64,000 nucleotides of DNA, taken from positions 496,001 to 560,000 of the forward strand of contig NZ_VTRS01000001.1 in the NCBI RefSeq assembly GCF_008641065.1, in the 5' to 3' direction. Numbering within the stretch: position 1 is the first letter of the stretch; every line of letters begins with the position of its first letter. The notes beneath the pieces are model-generated. The model searched no databases. It was not told the origin of the DNA and saw nothing but the letters and a program-made list of their open reading frames with translations. A program made the translations under genes and the position numbers. Below, piece after piece: positions 28,339 through 35,551 of the stretch. This stretch comes from Rhabdaerophilum calidifontis. Lineage in GTDB: Bacteria; Pseudomonadota; Alphaproteobacteria; Rhizobiales; Beijerinckiaceae.

Positions 28339-28367
28339 CGTATAGTCGCGGTTCGGCGAAAGGGCAA
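28339..28367 (-). promoter_or_regulatory. Putative promoter of tRNA-Val
   Basis: On the minus strand a -35 TTGCCC (28362-28367) is exactly 17 nt from a -10 TATACG (28339-28344), about 45 nt before the tRNA 5' end. Found by eye; spacing is ideal for the housekeeping sigma factor. Confidence 0.5.
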
Positions 28368-28418
28368 GGATTTTTGGCGCATAACCGCGCAAGAATCCGG
28401 CGCTGGAAATGGACCGGG

Positions 28419-28778
28419 TCAGGCGGCCAGAAGCTGCTTCACCTGGGTGACGAGTTCCTTGAGGTGGAAGGGCTTCGAGAGCACCCGTGCATCCTTCGGC
28501 GCGTTCGATTCCGGGTTGAGCGCCACGGCGGCGAAGCCGGTGATGAACATCACCTTGATGTCCGGGTCGAGTTCGGTGGCGCGGCGGGCGAGTTCGATCC
28601 CGTCCATCTCCGGCATGACGATATCGGTCAGCAGCAACTCGAACGGCTCCTCGCGCAGCCGGTGATAGGCCGAGCGGCCATTGTCGAAGGAGGCGACCTC
28701 GTAGCCCGCGTTCTGGAGTGCGCGCACCAGGAACTTGCGCATGTCGTTGTCGTCTTCGGCAAGCAGGATCTTCGTCAT
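28419..28778 (-). CDS. cpdR: CpdR-type single-domain response regulator
   Basis: A 119-residue receiver domain with no output domain. The acidic pocket is LAEDDNDM, the phospho-acceptor is Asp52 (LLTDIVMPEMDG), and the switch residues are in MFITGFAA and the Lys of LSKPFHLKEL. The sequence closely matches CpdR, which in its unphosphorylated state primes ClpXP to degrade cell-cycle proteins such as PdeA and CtrA-pathway factors. The protein ends LLAA, a hydrophobic-Ala tail of the sort ClpXP recognises. Start 28778 is used because the family N-terminus begins MTKILLAEDD. The N-formylglutamate amidohydrolase lies divergently upstream, as in many rhizobia. Confidence 0.92.
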   Translation of the reverse strand: MTKILLAEDDNDMRKFLVRALQNAGYEVASFDNGRSAYHRLREEPFELLLTDIVMPEMDGIELARRATELDPDIKVMFITGFAAVALNPESNAPKDARVLSKPFHLKELVTQVKQLLAA

Positions 28779-28951
28779 GAGGCTCTCTCGGGACCGGGGC
28801 GGCACTTCATGCGGCCGGCCGGATAATTTAGAAATATCGTTAGGCCGTCAGGGTAAACAGCGCGTCAATTTTCCACATCCGCATCGCGGGCGCTGGACCA
28901 TGGGGCGGGATCGCGGCATGTTTGTCGGCAAGCGATCCCAGAGGAGGCTCG

Positions 28952-29863
28952 ATGCCGGCCGCGTTTGCACCCGATCCGCCCGAACAGGGCATCTACCAGA
29001 TCGCGGCGCCCCTGGCTTCCGACACGACGCTGTTCCTCAATTCCCCGCATTCGGGCGACCATTTCCCCGCGGAATTCCTTGCCCGGGCGCAATTGCCGCG
29101 TGAAACCTTGCGGCGTGCCTCGGATCTTTTCGTCGACCGGCTGTTCATGCCGGCGACCGAGGCCGGCGTGCCGATGATGCGCGCGCTGCTGCCGCGCAGC
29201 TATGTCGATCTCAACCGCGAGCCCTTCGAACTCGATCCGCGGCTGATCGCCGGCCCGTTGCCGGTCGATGCCAATACGCGCTCGCTGCGCGTCGCCGGCG
29301 GGCTCGGCACGGTGCCGCGCGTCATCGGCGACCAGATCGAGATCTATGCCGGCAAGATCAGCCTCGACGACGCGCTGCGCCGGATCGAGCAGGCTTACGT
29401 GCCCTATCACCTGCGGCTCCACCGCGAACTTGCGCTGCGGCATCAGCGGCATGGCCGGGTGGTGCTTGTCGATCTGCATTCGATGCCATCGCAATCCGGG
29501 CCGCGTCCGGCGCGGCCCTTGCCGGATCTCGTGCTCGGCGACCGGTTCGGCGCCAGCGCCGACCCCGATCTCATCGAGGCGGCGGAGGCGGCGGCGCGCG
29601 GGCTCGGCTTCCGCGTCGAGCGCAACCAGCCCTATGCCGGCGGCTACATCACCGAGCATTACGGCCGGCCGGCGCTCGGCTGGCACGCCTTCCAGATCGA
29701 GATCAACCGCGCGCTCTACATGGACGAGCAGCGGCTGGAGCCGCATGGCGGTTTCGCGCCGGTCTGCGAGGCGCTCGTCGCACTGATCCTGCGGCTTATG
29801 GATTTCGAGGCATACGCCAGCCGCACAACGGCCTTGCATTTTTCGCAAGATGCTGCTGAATAG
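28952..29863 (+). CDS. N-formylglutamate amidohydrolase family protein (copy 2)
   Basis: A 303-residue FGase-family hydrolase. Motifs are NSPHSGDHFP near residue 31, LPRSYVDLNREPFELDP near 80, VVLVDLHSMPSQSGP near 170 and NQPYAGGYITEHYG near 225. GAGGAGG is 5 nt before ATG 28952, which decides the start over an in-frame ATG at 28922. It is divergent from cpdR, a pairing I recall from several Rhizobiales genomes. Possible transcript ends are the hairpins at 29975-30002 (weak in this direction) and 30097-30123. Confidence 0.87.
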   Translation: MPAAFAPDPPEQGIYQIAAPLASDTTLFLNSPHSGDHFPAEFLARAQLPRETLRRASDLFVDRLFMPATEAGVPMMRALLPRSYVDLNREPFELDPRLIAGPLPVDANTRSLRVAGGLGTVPRVIGDQIEIYAGKISLDDALRRIEQAYVPYHLRLHRELALRHQRHGRVVLVDLHSMPSQSGPRPARPLPDLVLGDRFGASADPDLIEAAEAAARGLGFRVERNQPYAGGYITEHYGRPALGWHAFQIEINRALYMDEQRLEPHGGFAPVCEALVALILRLMDFEAYASRTTALHFSQDAAE

Positions 29864-29974
29864 AAGCACGCTGCCCATCGCGCCAGCAGAATGAGCCGGA
29901 AGAGCCGAACGGCCGCCGCACAAGAGCTCAAGGCATGGGTGGCCTTTCCGGCGCGCCTTCCGGTGTTTCGGGAT

Positions 29975-30060
29975 AAAAAAAAGGCCGCACGAAGCGGCCT
30001 TTGTAAGTCTAGGGAGGAAACGCCCAAGGAGGGCACGTCACGAGGGCGAACCGTCGTGAC
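29975..30060 (-). ncRNA. mmgR: MmgR/suhB-family (alpha-r8) trans-acting small RNA
   Basis: Read leftward from about 30060, the RNA would form a 7-bp hairpin (GTCACGA/TCGTGAC, 30060-30037). A small GCCC/GGGC hairpin (30034-30022) follows, then the single-stranded decamer TTTCCTCCCT (30011-30020), and last a terminator stem (30002-29980) with a T-run. The CCTCCC core could pair with Shine-Dalgarno sequences. This layout and decamer match what I recall of the MmgR sRNA of Sinorhizobium, Rfam family suhB, named for lying beside suhB. Here a suhB/hisN-type gene starts 200 nt away. MmgR limits polyhydroxybutyrate storage in Sinorhizobium. The exact 5' end is inferred from the promoter. Confidence 0.82.
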
Positions 30061-30066
30061 AGCTTC

Positions 30067-30095
30067 AATATATATTGCGCCGCACAAACTGCAAG
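30067..30095 (-). promoter_or_regulatory. Promoter of the MmgR-like sRNA
   Basis: On the minus strand a -35 CTTGCA (30090-30095) is 17 nt from a -10 TATATT (30067-30072). Seven nt further is the G that opens the first sRNA hairpin. The stretch is AT-rich against a GC-rich background. Confidence 0.6.
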
Positions 30096-30096
30096 C

Positions 30097-30123
30097 CCCA
30101 TCCGGACGGATGGGTATTTTTTT
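30097..30123 (+). terminator. Rho-independent terminator facing hisN
   Basis: CCCATCC (30097-30103) pairs with GGATGGG (30108-30114) over a GGAC loop, followed by TA and seven T. It would stop rightward transcripts from the FGase gene before hisN and lies directly behind the divergent sRNA promoter. Confidence 0.8.
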
Positions 30124-30259
30124 GTCGACATTTCATCAACGCGGTTTCGGAGCCGTTACCGGGATGGCATGAGCAGCCTCGGAGCAGCGGCGGTTCGCTT
30201 GCTTCCGGCATCGCGCATGGCGCGGTGTCGCCCGCCATCCGAATTCCGTCAGGGGCTAC

Positions 30260-31051
30260 ATGCGTCCGGTCGATCTCTCCGCCTTCATGGAACAGCTGGC
30301 CCGGATGTCGGGGCAGGCGATCCTTCCCTTCTTCCGCACGCGCCTCAACGTCATCGACAAGGCGAGCGCACAATCCGGCCGGTTCGATCCGGTGACGGAG
30401 GCGGATCGCGCCGCCGAAACGGTGATCCGCCGGCAGATCCGCGCCACCTTTCCGGGGCACGGCATTCTCGGCGAGGAATTCGAGACCGAGAATGCCGGGG
30501 CGGAATATCTCTGGGTCATCGACCCGATCGACGGCACGCGCGCCTTCATCTGCGGCCTGCCGGTCTGGGGCACGCTGATCGGGCTGATGCGCAACGGCGA
30601 TCCGGTGATGGGCGTGATGCACCAGCCCTATACCGGCGAACTCTTCTTCGGCGACGGGCGGATCGCCCAGCTCCGGGGGGCGCAGGGCTCGCGCGATCTG
30701 CGCACCCGCGATTGCGGCGGGCTCGCCGAGGCGCATCTGATGACCACCGATCCGCGCCTCTTCGCCGAGGGCGACCGCCCCCGCTATGCGCGCGTCGAGG
30801 CCGCAGCCAAGATGACCCGCTACGGCGCGGATTGCTACGCCTATGCCATGCTGGCGGCGGGGCATGTCGATCTCGTGATCGAATCCGGCCTCCAGCCCTA
30901 CGATATCGTCGCCCTAATCCCGATCATCGAGGGTGCGGGCGGCGTGGTGAGCGATTGGGAGGGCGGGAGCGCCAAGAATGGCGGGCGCATCCTCGCGGCC
31001 GCCACGCCGGCGCTGCATGCCGCCGCGCTGGCGCTGCTCCGCGAGGGCTGA
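30260..31051 (+). CDS. hisN: Inositol-monophosphatase-family phosphatase, probable histidinol-phosphatase
   Basis: A 263-residue Mg2+-dependent phosphatase. The metal sites are GEEFETENAG near residue 70 and DPIDGTRAFICG near 89, and YDIVALIPIIEGAGG near 215 carries the third Asp. The DGTRAF form, rather than DGTxNF, and the SGRFDPVTEADR entry motif favour histidinol-phosphatase HisN over inositol phosphatase SuhB. Substrate identity is inferred from these motifs only. It stands alone, downstream of the sRNA region, and converges with an alpha/beta hydrolase with 3 nt between stops. Confidence 0.88.
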   Translation: MRPVDLSAFMEQLARMSGQAILPFFRTRLNVIDKASAQSGRFDPVTEADRAAETVIRRQIRATFPGHGILGEEFETENAGAEYLWVIDPIDGTRAFICGLPVWGTLIGLMRNGDPVMGVMHQPYTGELFFGDGRIAQLRGAQGSRDLRTRDCGGLAEAHLMTTDPRLFAEGDRPRYARVEAAAKMTRYGADCYAYAMLAAGHVDLVIESGLQPYDIVALIPIIEGAGGVVSDWEGGSAKNGGRILAAATPALHAAALALLREG

Positions 31052-31054
31052 GGT

Positions 31055-32059
31055 TCAGCCGCCGGCGGGGGCAGGGTGCGGATCGTCCTCCGCCGCGCGC
31101 TGGGCATCGTCCGCGGCGTCGAGGCGCATGAAGGCGTCGAAGGCGGCCCAGAATTGCGCCTGGATCGCGTCGGCCTCCATCAGGATCTCGTGACGCGCGC
31201 CGCGCAGTTCGATCGCCCCGGCACCCTTGAGGCGCCGGGCGAGCGCGGCAGCCACCCGCGTCTCGACCACATGATCGGCGCCGGCGAGGATCATCAGGAT
31301 CGGGGTGCGGTTGGCGCGGCCGAAGTCCGGCTCCTGGAATTCGGCCAGCGCGTCGAAAGTCGCGTCCACCCAGCCGATCGTCGGATCGCCGATCGCCAGC
31401 CGGGGTTCGGCCGCGAGCCAGCGTCCGGAGATCGCGTAGCGGAGGGGATCGCTCGACAGCGGGTTGCCCTCGAAGGGCTTGGCGAAGATCGGCTTCGCGC
31501 CTCCGCCGGGAACATAGCGTGTCGAGAGGCCGATGCTCGCAAGAAGGCGGGTGAGCACGCGCGCGGTGCCGGGCCAGCTGATCCCGGCGATGCCTGTCAG
31601 CGGGGCGGTCAGAATCGCGCGGCGGAAGCGGTTCTCGCCCCTGGCCAGCGCCGAGAGGGCGATCGCCCCGCCGGTCGAATGCGCGAGGAGCCCATAGGGT
31701 TCTGGCATCGCCTCGGCGGCCGCGGCATCGAGCAGCGCCGCGAGATCGAGCCGGTAATCGGCGTAATCCTCGACATGTCCCTTCATCGGATCCCGGAGCT
31801 GGCGCGCCGAACCGCCCTGGCCGCGCCAGTCCAGCATCGCCACGGCGAAGCCGCGCGCGAGGAGATGGCCGAGCACCTCGGCGTATTTCTCGATGAACTC
31901 GGCCCGGCCGGGCAGGACGATGATCGTGCCCTTCGCCGCGCCATCCGGGCGGGCGAAGGCCGCGCGCAGCGCCAGCCCGTCCGCCGCTTCAAGGCGGCGC
32001 GCGGCGAGGCCGGGCGGCAGGGCGAGGCCGGGGGGAGGCGGGACGAGATGATCGAGCAT
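31055..32059 (-). CDS. Lysophospholipase-type alpha/beta hydrolase
   Basis: A 334-residue hydrolase of the Hydrolase_4/monoglyceride lipase group. LPGRAEFIEKYAEVLGHL near residue 50 is the oxyanion/cap entry motif, and LDWRGQGGS near 76 is characteristic. The nucleophile Ser lies in LAHSTGGA near 125, the acid in LAGADHVV and the His in GARHEILME. It is probably cytoplasmic and acts on lysophospholipids or acylglycerols, with substrate unproven. The start ATG 32059 is 44 nt downstream of the small membrane protein gene on the same strand. Confidence 0.87.
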   Translation of the reverse strand: MLDHLVPPPPGLALPPGLAARRLEAADGLALRAAFARPDGAAKGTIIVLPGRAEFIEKYAEVLGHLLARGFAVAMLDWRGQGGSARQLRDPMKGHVEDYADYRLDLAALLDAAAAEAMPEPYGLLAHSTGGAIALSALARGENRFRRAILTAPLTGIAGISWPGTARVLTRLLASIGLSTRYVPGGGAKPIFAKPFEGNPLSSDPLRYAISGRWLAAEPRLAIGDPTIGWVDATFDALAEFQEPDFGRANRTPILMILAGADHVVETRVAAALARRLKGAGAIELRGARHEILMEADAIQAQFWAAFDAFMRLDAADDAQRAAEDDPHPAPAGG

Positions 32060-32103
32060 CGGGCGGCTTTCCGCGCGGGAGCGTGAGCCTCCTCGTTCGC
32101 AGT

Positions 32104-32499
32104 TCAGCGCCGCGCCGGCAAGGGGGTTCCCGCTTCGGCCACGGGGCAGGCCGGCCCCGCCTCGGCCGCCGCCGGCCGTTCGAGCACCCGGAAACCGACG
32201 AGGCTCTGGCTTCGCGCATCGAAGACGAGCCGCAGGGGCGTGCCGTCGCCGGCCCGGACCTCGCCGACGATCAGCGTGCCGCGGCGCTGGAAGCCGGCGA
32301 GCCGCGTCAATTCGCCGGCGAGCGTGCCGTCGCCCGGCGCGGGCGGCGCCAGCATGGTCTGGCGCACCTGCGAGAGCGCGACCACCGCGAAGCCGATCGA
32401 GCCGAACGCGATGCCGGCCGCCACCGTCAGCCGGCGCCGCAGGCGCGGCGCAGCCCCGCCTTCTGGCGCGGGCTGTGGGGAGGGAGGACGCGTGACCAT
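32104..32499 (-). CDS. Hypothetical single-helix membrane protein
   Basis: About 131 residues if started at ATG 32499. A Pro-rich cytoplasmic N-terminus and an Arg cluster (PRLRRRLTV) precede one membrane helix (AAGIAFGSIGFAVVALSQV). A 75-residue outer domain follows, containing GELTRLAGFQRRGTLIVGEV and LRLVFDARSQSLVGFRVLE. I do not recognise a family. The ribosome site is weak, and the frame continues to 32601, so the start is uncertain. It probably shares a transcript with the downstream hydrolase. Confidence 0.6.
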   Translation of the reverse strand: MVTRPPSPQPAPEGGAAPRLRRRLTVAAGIAFGSIGFAVVALSQVRQTMLAPPAPGDGTLAGELTRLAGFQRRGTLIVGEVRAGDGTPLRLVFDARSQSLVGFRVLERPAAAEAGPACPVAEAGTPLPARR

Positions 32500-32625
32500 C
32501 TCGGGATTCCCGCCCGGCGCGCACCATGCGGGCCGAAGCATGCCGGCAGGTCTAGCATCGCCACGCTGAACCGCGCCGCAACCACGGCGTTCATCCGCCA
32601 TTCATCGCTCCGGCGGCGGCAGGGG

Positions 32626-32654
32626 CTTGAAAGCCGGTTCGGCCGTTCCCACCT
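32626..32654 (+). promoter_or_regulatory. Putative RpoH (sigma-32) promoter of the hsp20 gene
   Basis: CTTGAAA (32626-32632), a perfect sigma-32 -35 box, is 15 nt from CCCACCT (32648-32654), one base off the CCCATNT -10 consensus. The element lies about 85 nt before the Hsp20 start codon. Confidence 0.6.
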
Positions 32655-32740
32655 TTTTTCCGTGCAGGCCGTCTGGCTGCACATTTCGGCCCGGCCGATC
32701 GGCGGGCCGTCCCCGCATGTCGCTTCAAGGAGGATATGCC

Positions 32741-33205
32741 ATGCGCTCGTTTGACCTGACCCCCCTCTATCGCTCCACCGTGGGCTTCGATCGTCTGTTC
32801 TCGCTGATGGACCAGCTTGGCGGCTTCGAGAACGCCGCGCCGAGCTATCCGCCCTACAATATCGAGAAGGTGTCGGAAAACGGCTACCGGATCACGCTGG
32901 CCGTCGCCGGCTTCAGCGAGGCCGAACTCGCGATCGAGACCCGGGAAAACGCGCTCGTCGTGCGCGGCGAGAAGCAGGCCGAGGCCGAGCCGAAAGGTGA
33001 ATTCCTGTTCCAGGGCATTGCGGCCCGCGCCTTCGAGCGCCGCTTCCAGCTCGCCGATTACGTGAGCGTGACCGGCGCGCGGCTGGAGAACGGCCTGCTC
33101 CATGTGGAACTCGTGCGCGAGGTTCCGGAGGCCAAGAAACCCCGGCTGGTGCCGATCGCCAACGGTTCGGCGAAGCCGGCAACCGTGGACGCGATCGCGG
33201 CCTGA
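32741..33205 (+). CDS. Small heat-shock protein (Hsp20/IbpA type)
   Basis: A 154-residue ATP-independent chaperone that holds unfolding proteins. The N-terminus LTPLYRSTVGFDRLFSLMDQ is the class A (IbpA-like) signature. The alpha-crystallin domain runs from about residue 35 (YPPYNIEKVSENGYRITLAV) to about 130, including the conserved ARLENGLLHVELVRE. AAGGAGG precedes the ATG by 8-9 nt. A heat-shock-type promoter at 32626-32654 and a terminator at 33255-33278 frame it as a single-gene unit. Confidence 0.94.
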   Translation: MRSFDLTPLYRSTVGFDRLFSLMDQLGGFENAAPSYPPYNIEKVSENGYRITLAVAGFSEAELAIETRENALVVRGEKQAEAEPKGEFLFQGIAARAFERRFQLADYVSVTGARLENGLLHVELVREVPEAKKPRLVPIANGSAKPATVDAIAA

Positions 33206-33254
33206 CGCATCCGGCTGCCCGACCCCCGGGCTTCCCCATCACGAGACCAGAAGG

Positions 33255-33278
33255 AAGGGCGCCGGAGGGCGCCCTTTT
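33255..33278 (+). terminator. Rho-independent terminator of the hsp20 gene
   Basis: An 8-bp stem AAGGGCGC/GCGCCCTT (33255-33262 with 33269-33276) has a 6-nt loop and ends in four T. It lies 50 nt after the Hsp20 stop and 20 nt before the convergent gene's stop. Confidence 0.8.
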
Positions 33279-33297
33279 CATGTTGCACGGGTGTTGT

Positions 33298-33906
33298 CTA
33301 TTCGAGCGGCGCGACGGGAACCGAATTGATCGGCGCCCATTCCGAAGGGTCGCGCGCCGGCGCGACCGGGGCCGGGCGCGGTGCGGGCCGTGCGGCTGGC
33401 GGGGCAACCGCCGGCGCGGCGGCATAGGCTGGGCGGCGCGGCGGCACGGGCGGCTCGGCAGTCTTCTCGGCCGCCTTGTCGTCCGGCTTTGCGCCGTCGG
33501 GGCGGCTCGTACGCGGCGCGTCGCGGCGGGTGTCCGGAGTGCGGGCGGTGAGGTCGCGCTCGCGGGCGAAACGTTCGAGGATCTCGCCGTCATAGGCGTC
33601 GACAATCAGCCGGACCGTTTGCCGGCGCGGGTCGACGGCGTCGATCACGAACACGTCGGGGCGGCGCGCCACGATCGTCAGGCTGCGGAACCCGCGATCC
33701 TCGAGTTCGCCCAACACCGCCATGGCACCCATGCCGATCGGCGCACGCGGAACCGGCGCCGGGACGACGACGGGGCCGTAGAAACCGCCGAAGAAGGGCC
33801 TGGCGAAGAATTGCGCCGAGGCCGGCGCGAATATCCCCGAAAGCAGCAGGGCGCCGCCGGCAAGGCCGAGGCGGCGAAGAGGGTTGGTCCGATGCGCGTC
33901 CGTCAT
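33298..33906 (-). CDS. Exported protein with PepSY-like domain and Pro/Ala-rich tail
   Basis: A 202-residue protein with a signal peptide (LGLAGGALLLSGIFAPASAQ). An aromatic segment (FFARPFFGGFYGP) comes next, then a compact domain at about residues 58-112 (VLGELEDRGFRSLTIVARR then VRLIVDAYDGEILERFAR). That domain resembles the PepSY fold by pattern. The last 85 residues are Pro/Ala/Arg-rich and probably disordered. The gene is a single leftward unit. No specific function can be given. Confidence 0.7.
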   Translation of the reverse strand: MTDAHRTNPLRRLGLAGGALLLSGIFAPASAQFFARPFFGGFYGPVVVPAPVPRAPIGMGAMAVLGELEDRGFRSLTIVARRPDVFVIDAVDPRRQTVRLIVDAYDGEILERFARERDLTARTPDTRRDAPRTSRPDGAKPDDKAAEKTAEPPVPPRRPAYAAAPAVAPPAARPAPRPAPVAPARDPSEWAPINSVPVAPLE

Positions 33907-34033
33907 GCCTGTCGCGGCTCCTCGTCTTGCCTTGTCGCGCCGACCCCGTCCGGATGATCCGGCGCCATGGTTGATGCCGGATTAAACGCCAGAGAACAGC
34001 GCAGCGATTTGAGGCGAAATGATGAAGGCGGCC

Positions 34034-35107
34034 TCACGCGCCGCGGCCGGCGGCGAAATCGCGCAGGATCGCGAGCAGGCTTTCCACCTCCTCCGGAACG
34101 GTGGCGAAGGAGGTCACGAAGCGCAGCACGATCTCGCCGGGACGCGCCCGGTTGTCCGGCGGTAGGGCGTCGTCCGTCCAGTCGTGGCAGGCGACCCCGC
34201 GCGCGTGGAGATGGGCAAGCAGCGGCGCGGGCGCGATCGGGAACACCTCGTTGATCATCACCGGCCAGCCGAGCCGCAAGCCGGGGATGGCGGCGATGCC
34301 GGCCGCGAGCCGCGCCGCCATCGCGTTGGCATGGGCGGCGAGCGCGCGCCAATGGTCGTCCGCGAGATAGGCCTCGAATTGCGCCGAGATCAGCCGCTGC
34401 TTGGAGAGCGTCTGCCCCGCGCGCTTGCGGCGGAAACGGAAATCCTCCGCCAGCGCCGCATCGAAGAGGATCACCGCCTCCGCCATCAGGCAGCCGTTCT
34501 TGGTGGCGCCGAAGGAGAGCAGGTCGATCCCCGCCTTCCAGGTCATCTCGGCCGGGCTGCAGCCGCATGCGACCAGGGCATTCGCAAAGCGCGCCCCGTC
34601 CATATGCATGCGCAGCCCGCGCGCGCGGGCTGCGGCGCTCAGGGCAGCGATCTCGTCGGGATCATAGGCGAGGCCGAATTCCGTGCCTTGCGCGATCGAC
34701 AGCGCCTTGACCGGCGGGCGCCGGACGCCGCCCGGCTCAGCCGCGAAATATGCATCGAGCGCCTGGGGCGTGATCTTGCCGCCGACGCCCGGAAGCCCGA
34801 CAAGCTTGGCGCCGCCCATGAAGAATTCCGGCGCACCGCATTCGTCGTCGATGACATGGCTCTCGCGATGGGTCAGCAGCGCGCCCCAGGGCGGGCAGAT
34901 CGTGGCGCAGGCCAGCGCATTGGCCGCCGTGCCGGTCGTGACCGGGAAGACATGCACCTTCCGCTCGAACAGTGCGTCGAAGGCCGCCTCGACCCGCGCG
35001 GTCCAGGGATCGGCGCCATAGGAGCCGGCGGCGCCGGCATTGGCGGCCACGAGCGCCGCGAGCACGCGCGGGCTCGCGCCGACGACATTATCCGAGTTGA
35101 AATGCAT
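34034..35107 (-). CDS. ltaE: Low-specificity threonine aldolase
   Basis: A PLP enzyme (357 residues) that splits L-threonine or allo-threonine into glycine and acetaldehyde. The N-terminus NSDNVVGASPRVLAAL, the HVFPVTTGTAANALA segment near residue 50, the MHMDGARFANAL motif and the PLP lysine in SFGATKNGCL near residue 205 are all family features. HESH-type His stacking is seen in LLTHRESHVIDDE. The N-terminus begins within the conserved fold, so ATG 35107 is well placed. It is a single gene. Confidence 0.92.
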   Translation of the reverse strand: MHFNSDNVVGASPRVLAALVAANAGAAGSYGADPWTARVEAAFDALFERKVHVFPVTTGTAANALACATICPPWGALLTHRESHVIDDECGAPEFFMGGAKLVGLPGVGGKITPQALDAYFAAEPGGVRRPPVKALSIAQGTEFGLAYDPDEIAALSAAARARGLRMHMDGARFANALVACGCSPAEMTWKAGIDLLSFGATKNGCLMAEAVILFDAALAEDFRFRRKRAGQTLSKQRLISAQFEAYLADDHWRALAAHANAMAARLAAGIAAIPGLRLGWPVMINEVFPIAPAPLLAHLHARGVACHDWTDDALPPDNRARPGEIVLRFVTSFATVPEEVESLLAILRDFAAGRGA

Positions 35108-35341
35108 GGTGATTTCGGCCGGCGGCTTGATAGGGGGCCTTCATCAAGACGGATTTCATGAGGGCAGGCAAGATGCGCGACGCGGAGCCTGCGGCGGCGC
35201 CAGGTGGGGGCGCGCCACGGGCTGGATGCGGAACCGTGGCCTTTCGACGCATTCTTTCGCTCTTGCGGCGTCGGAAACAATTTTATGTCTCGTATGGGCC
35301 ATAAAAGGCAATTAAAGCGATCATTTTTCGCCTCCCGGCTC

Positions 35342-35370
35342 TTGTGCGAGGCGGTTAATTCTGATTATGT
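35342..35370 (+). promoter_or_regulatory. Candidate gltB promoter
   Basis: TTGTGC (35342-35347) and TTATGT (35365-35370) are separated by 17 nt, just after the AT-rich patch. A start near 35377 would give a leader of about 175 nt containing the long hairpin. Confidence 0.35.
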
Positions 35371-35408
35371 GCCCCGCCGATAGGACAGGGTTGCTGACCT
35401 ACTCGACG

Positions 35409-35459
35409 GCCCGCGCTCCGGATGCCCGAATCCTTGCGGATTGCATCCGGTTCGCGGGC
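35409..35459 (+). promoter_or_regulatory. Extended stem-loop in the gltB leader
   Basis: Nested arms pair as GCCCGCG (35409-35415) with CGCGGGC (35453-35459), CCGGATGC (35418-35425) with GCATCCGG (35443-35450), and AATCC (35429-35433) with GGATT (35438-35442). The last pair closes a TTGC tetraloop. Only two small internal interruptions break about 20 base pairs. No T-run follows, so it is not a simple terminator. It may be an mRNA leader element or a dispersed palindromic repeat. Confidence 0.6.
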
Positions 35460-35551
35460 TCGACATGCCTGAACTGTCGCCGCGCATCCGCCGGCGGCAC
35501 GTAGAACCGGAGAATCCGCGGCAAGGCGCCGCGACCCTGGAGGATGGGACG

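Larger units (their letters stand above)
35108..35551 (+). other. Gene-free leader region between ltaE and gltB
   Basis: This 444-nt stretch divides ltaE (leftward) from gltB (rightward). An unusually AT-rich patch lies at about 35270-35330. A promoter-like pair lies at 35342-35370 and a very long hairpin at 35409-35459. No credible small gene was seen, and the gltB frame stays open through the last 110 nt without a ribosome site. Confidence 0.7.

Noticed and set aside
29891-30172. A 93-codon plus-strand open frame over the sRNA region
   Set aside because: It crosses two terminator hairpins, has no ribosome site and is better explained by the sRNA and intergenic sequence.
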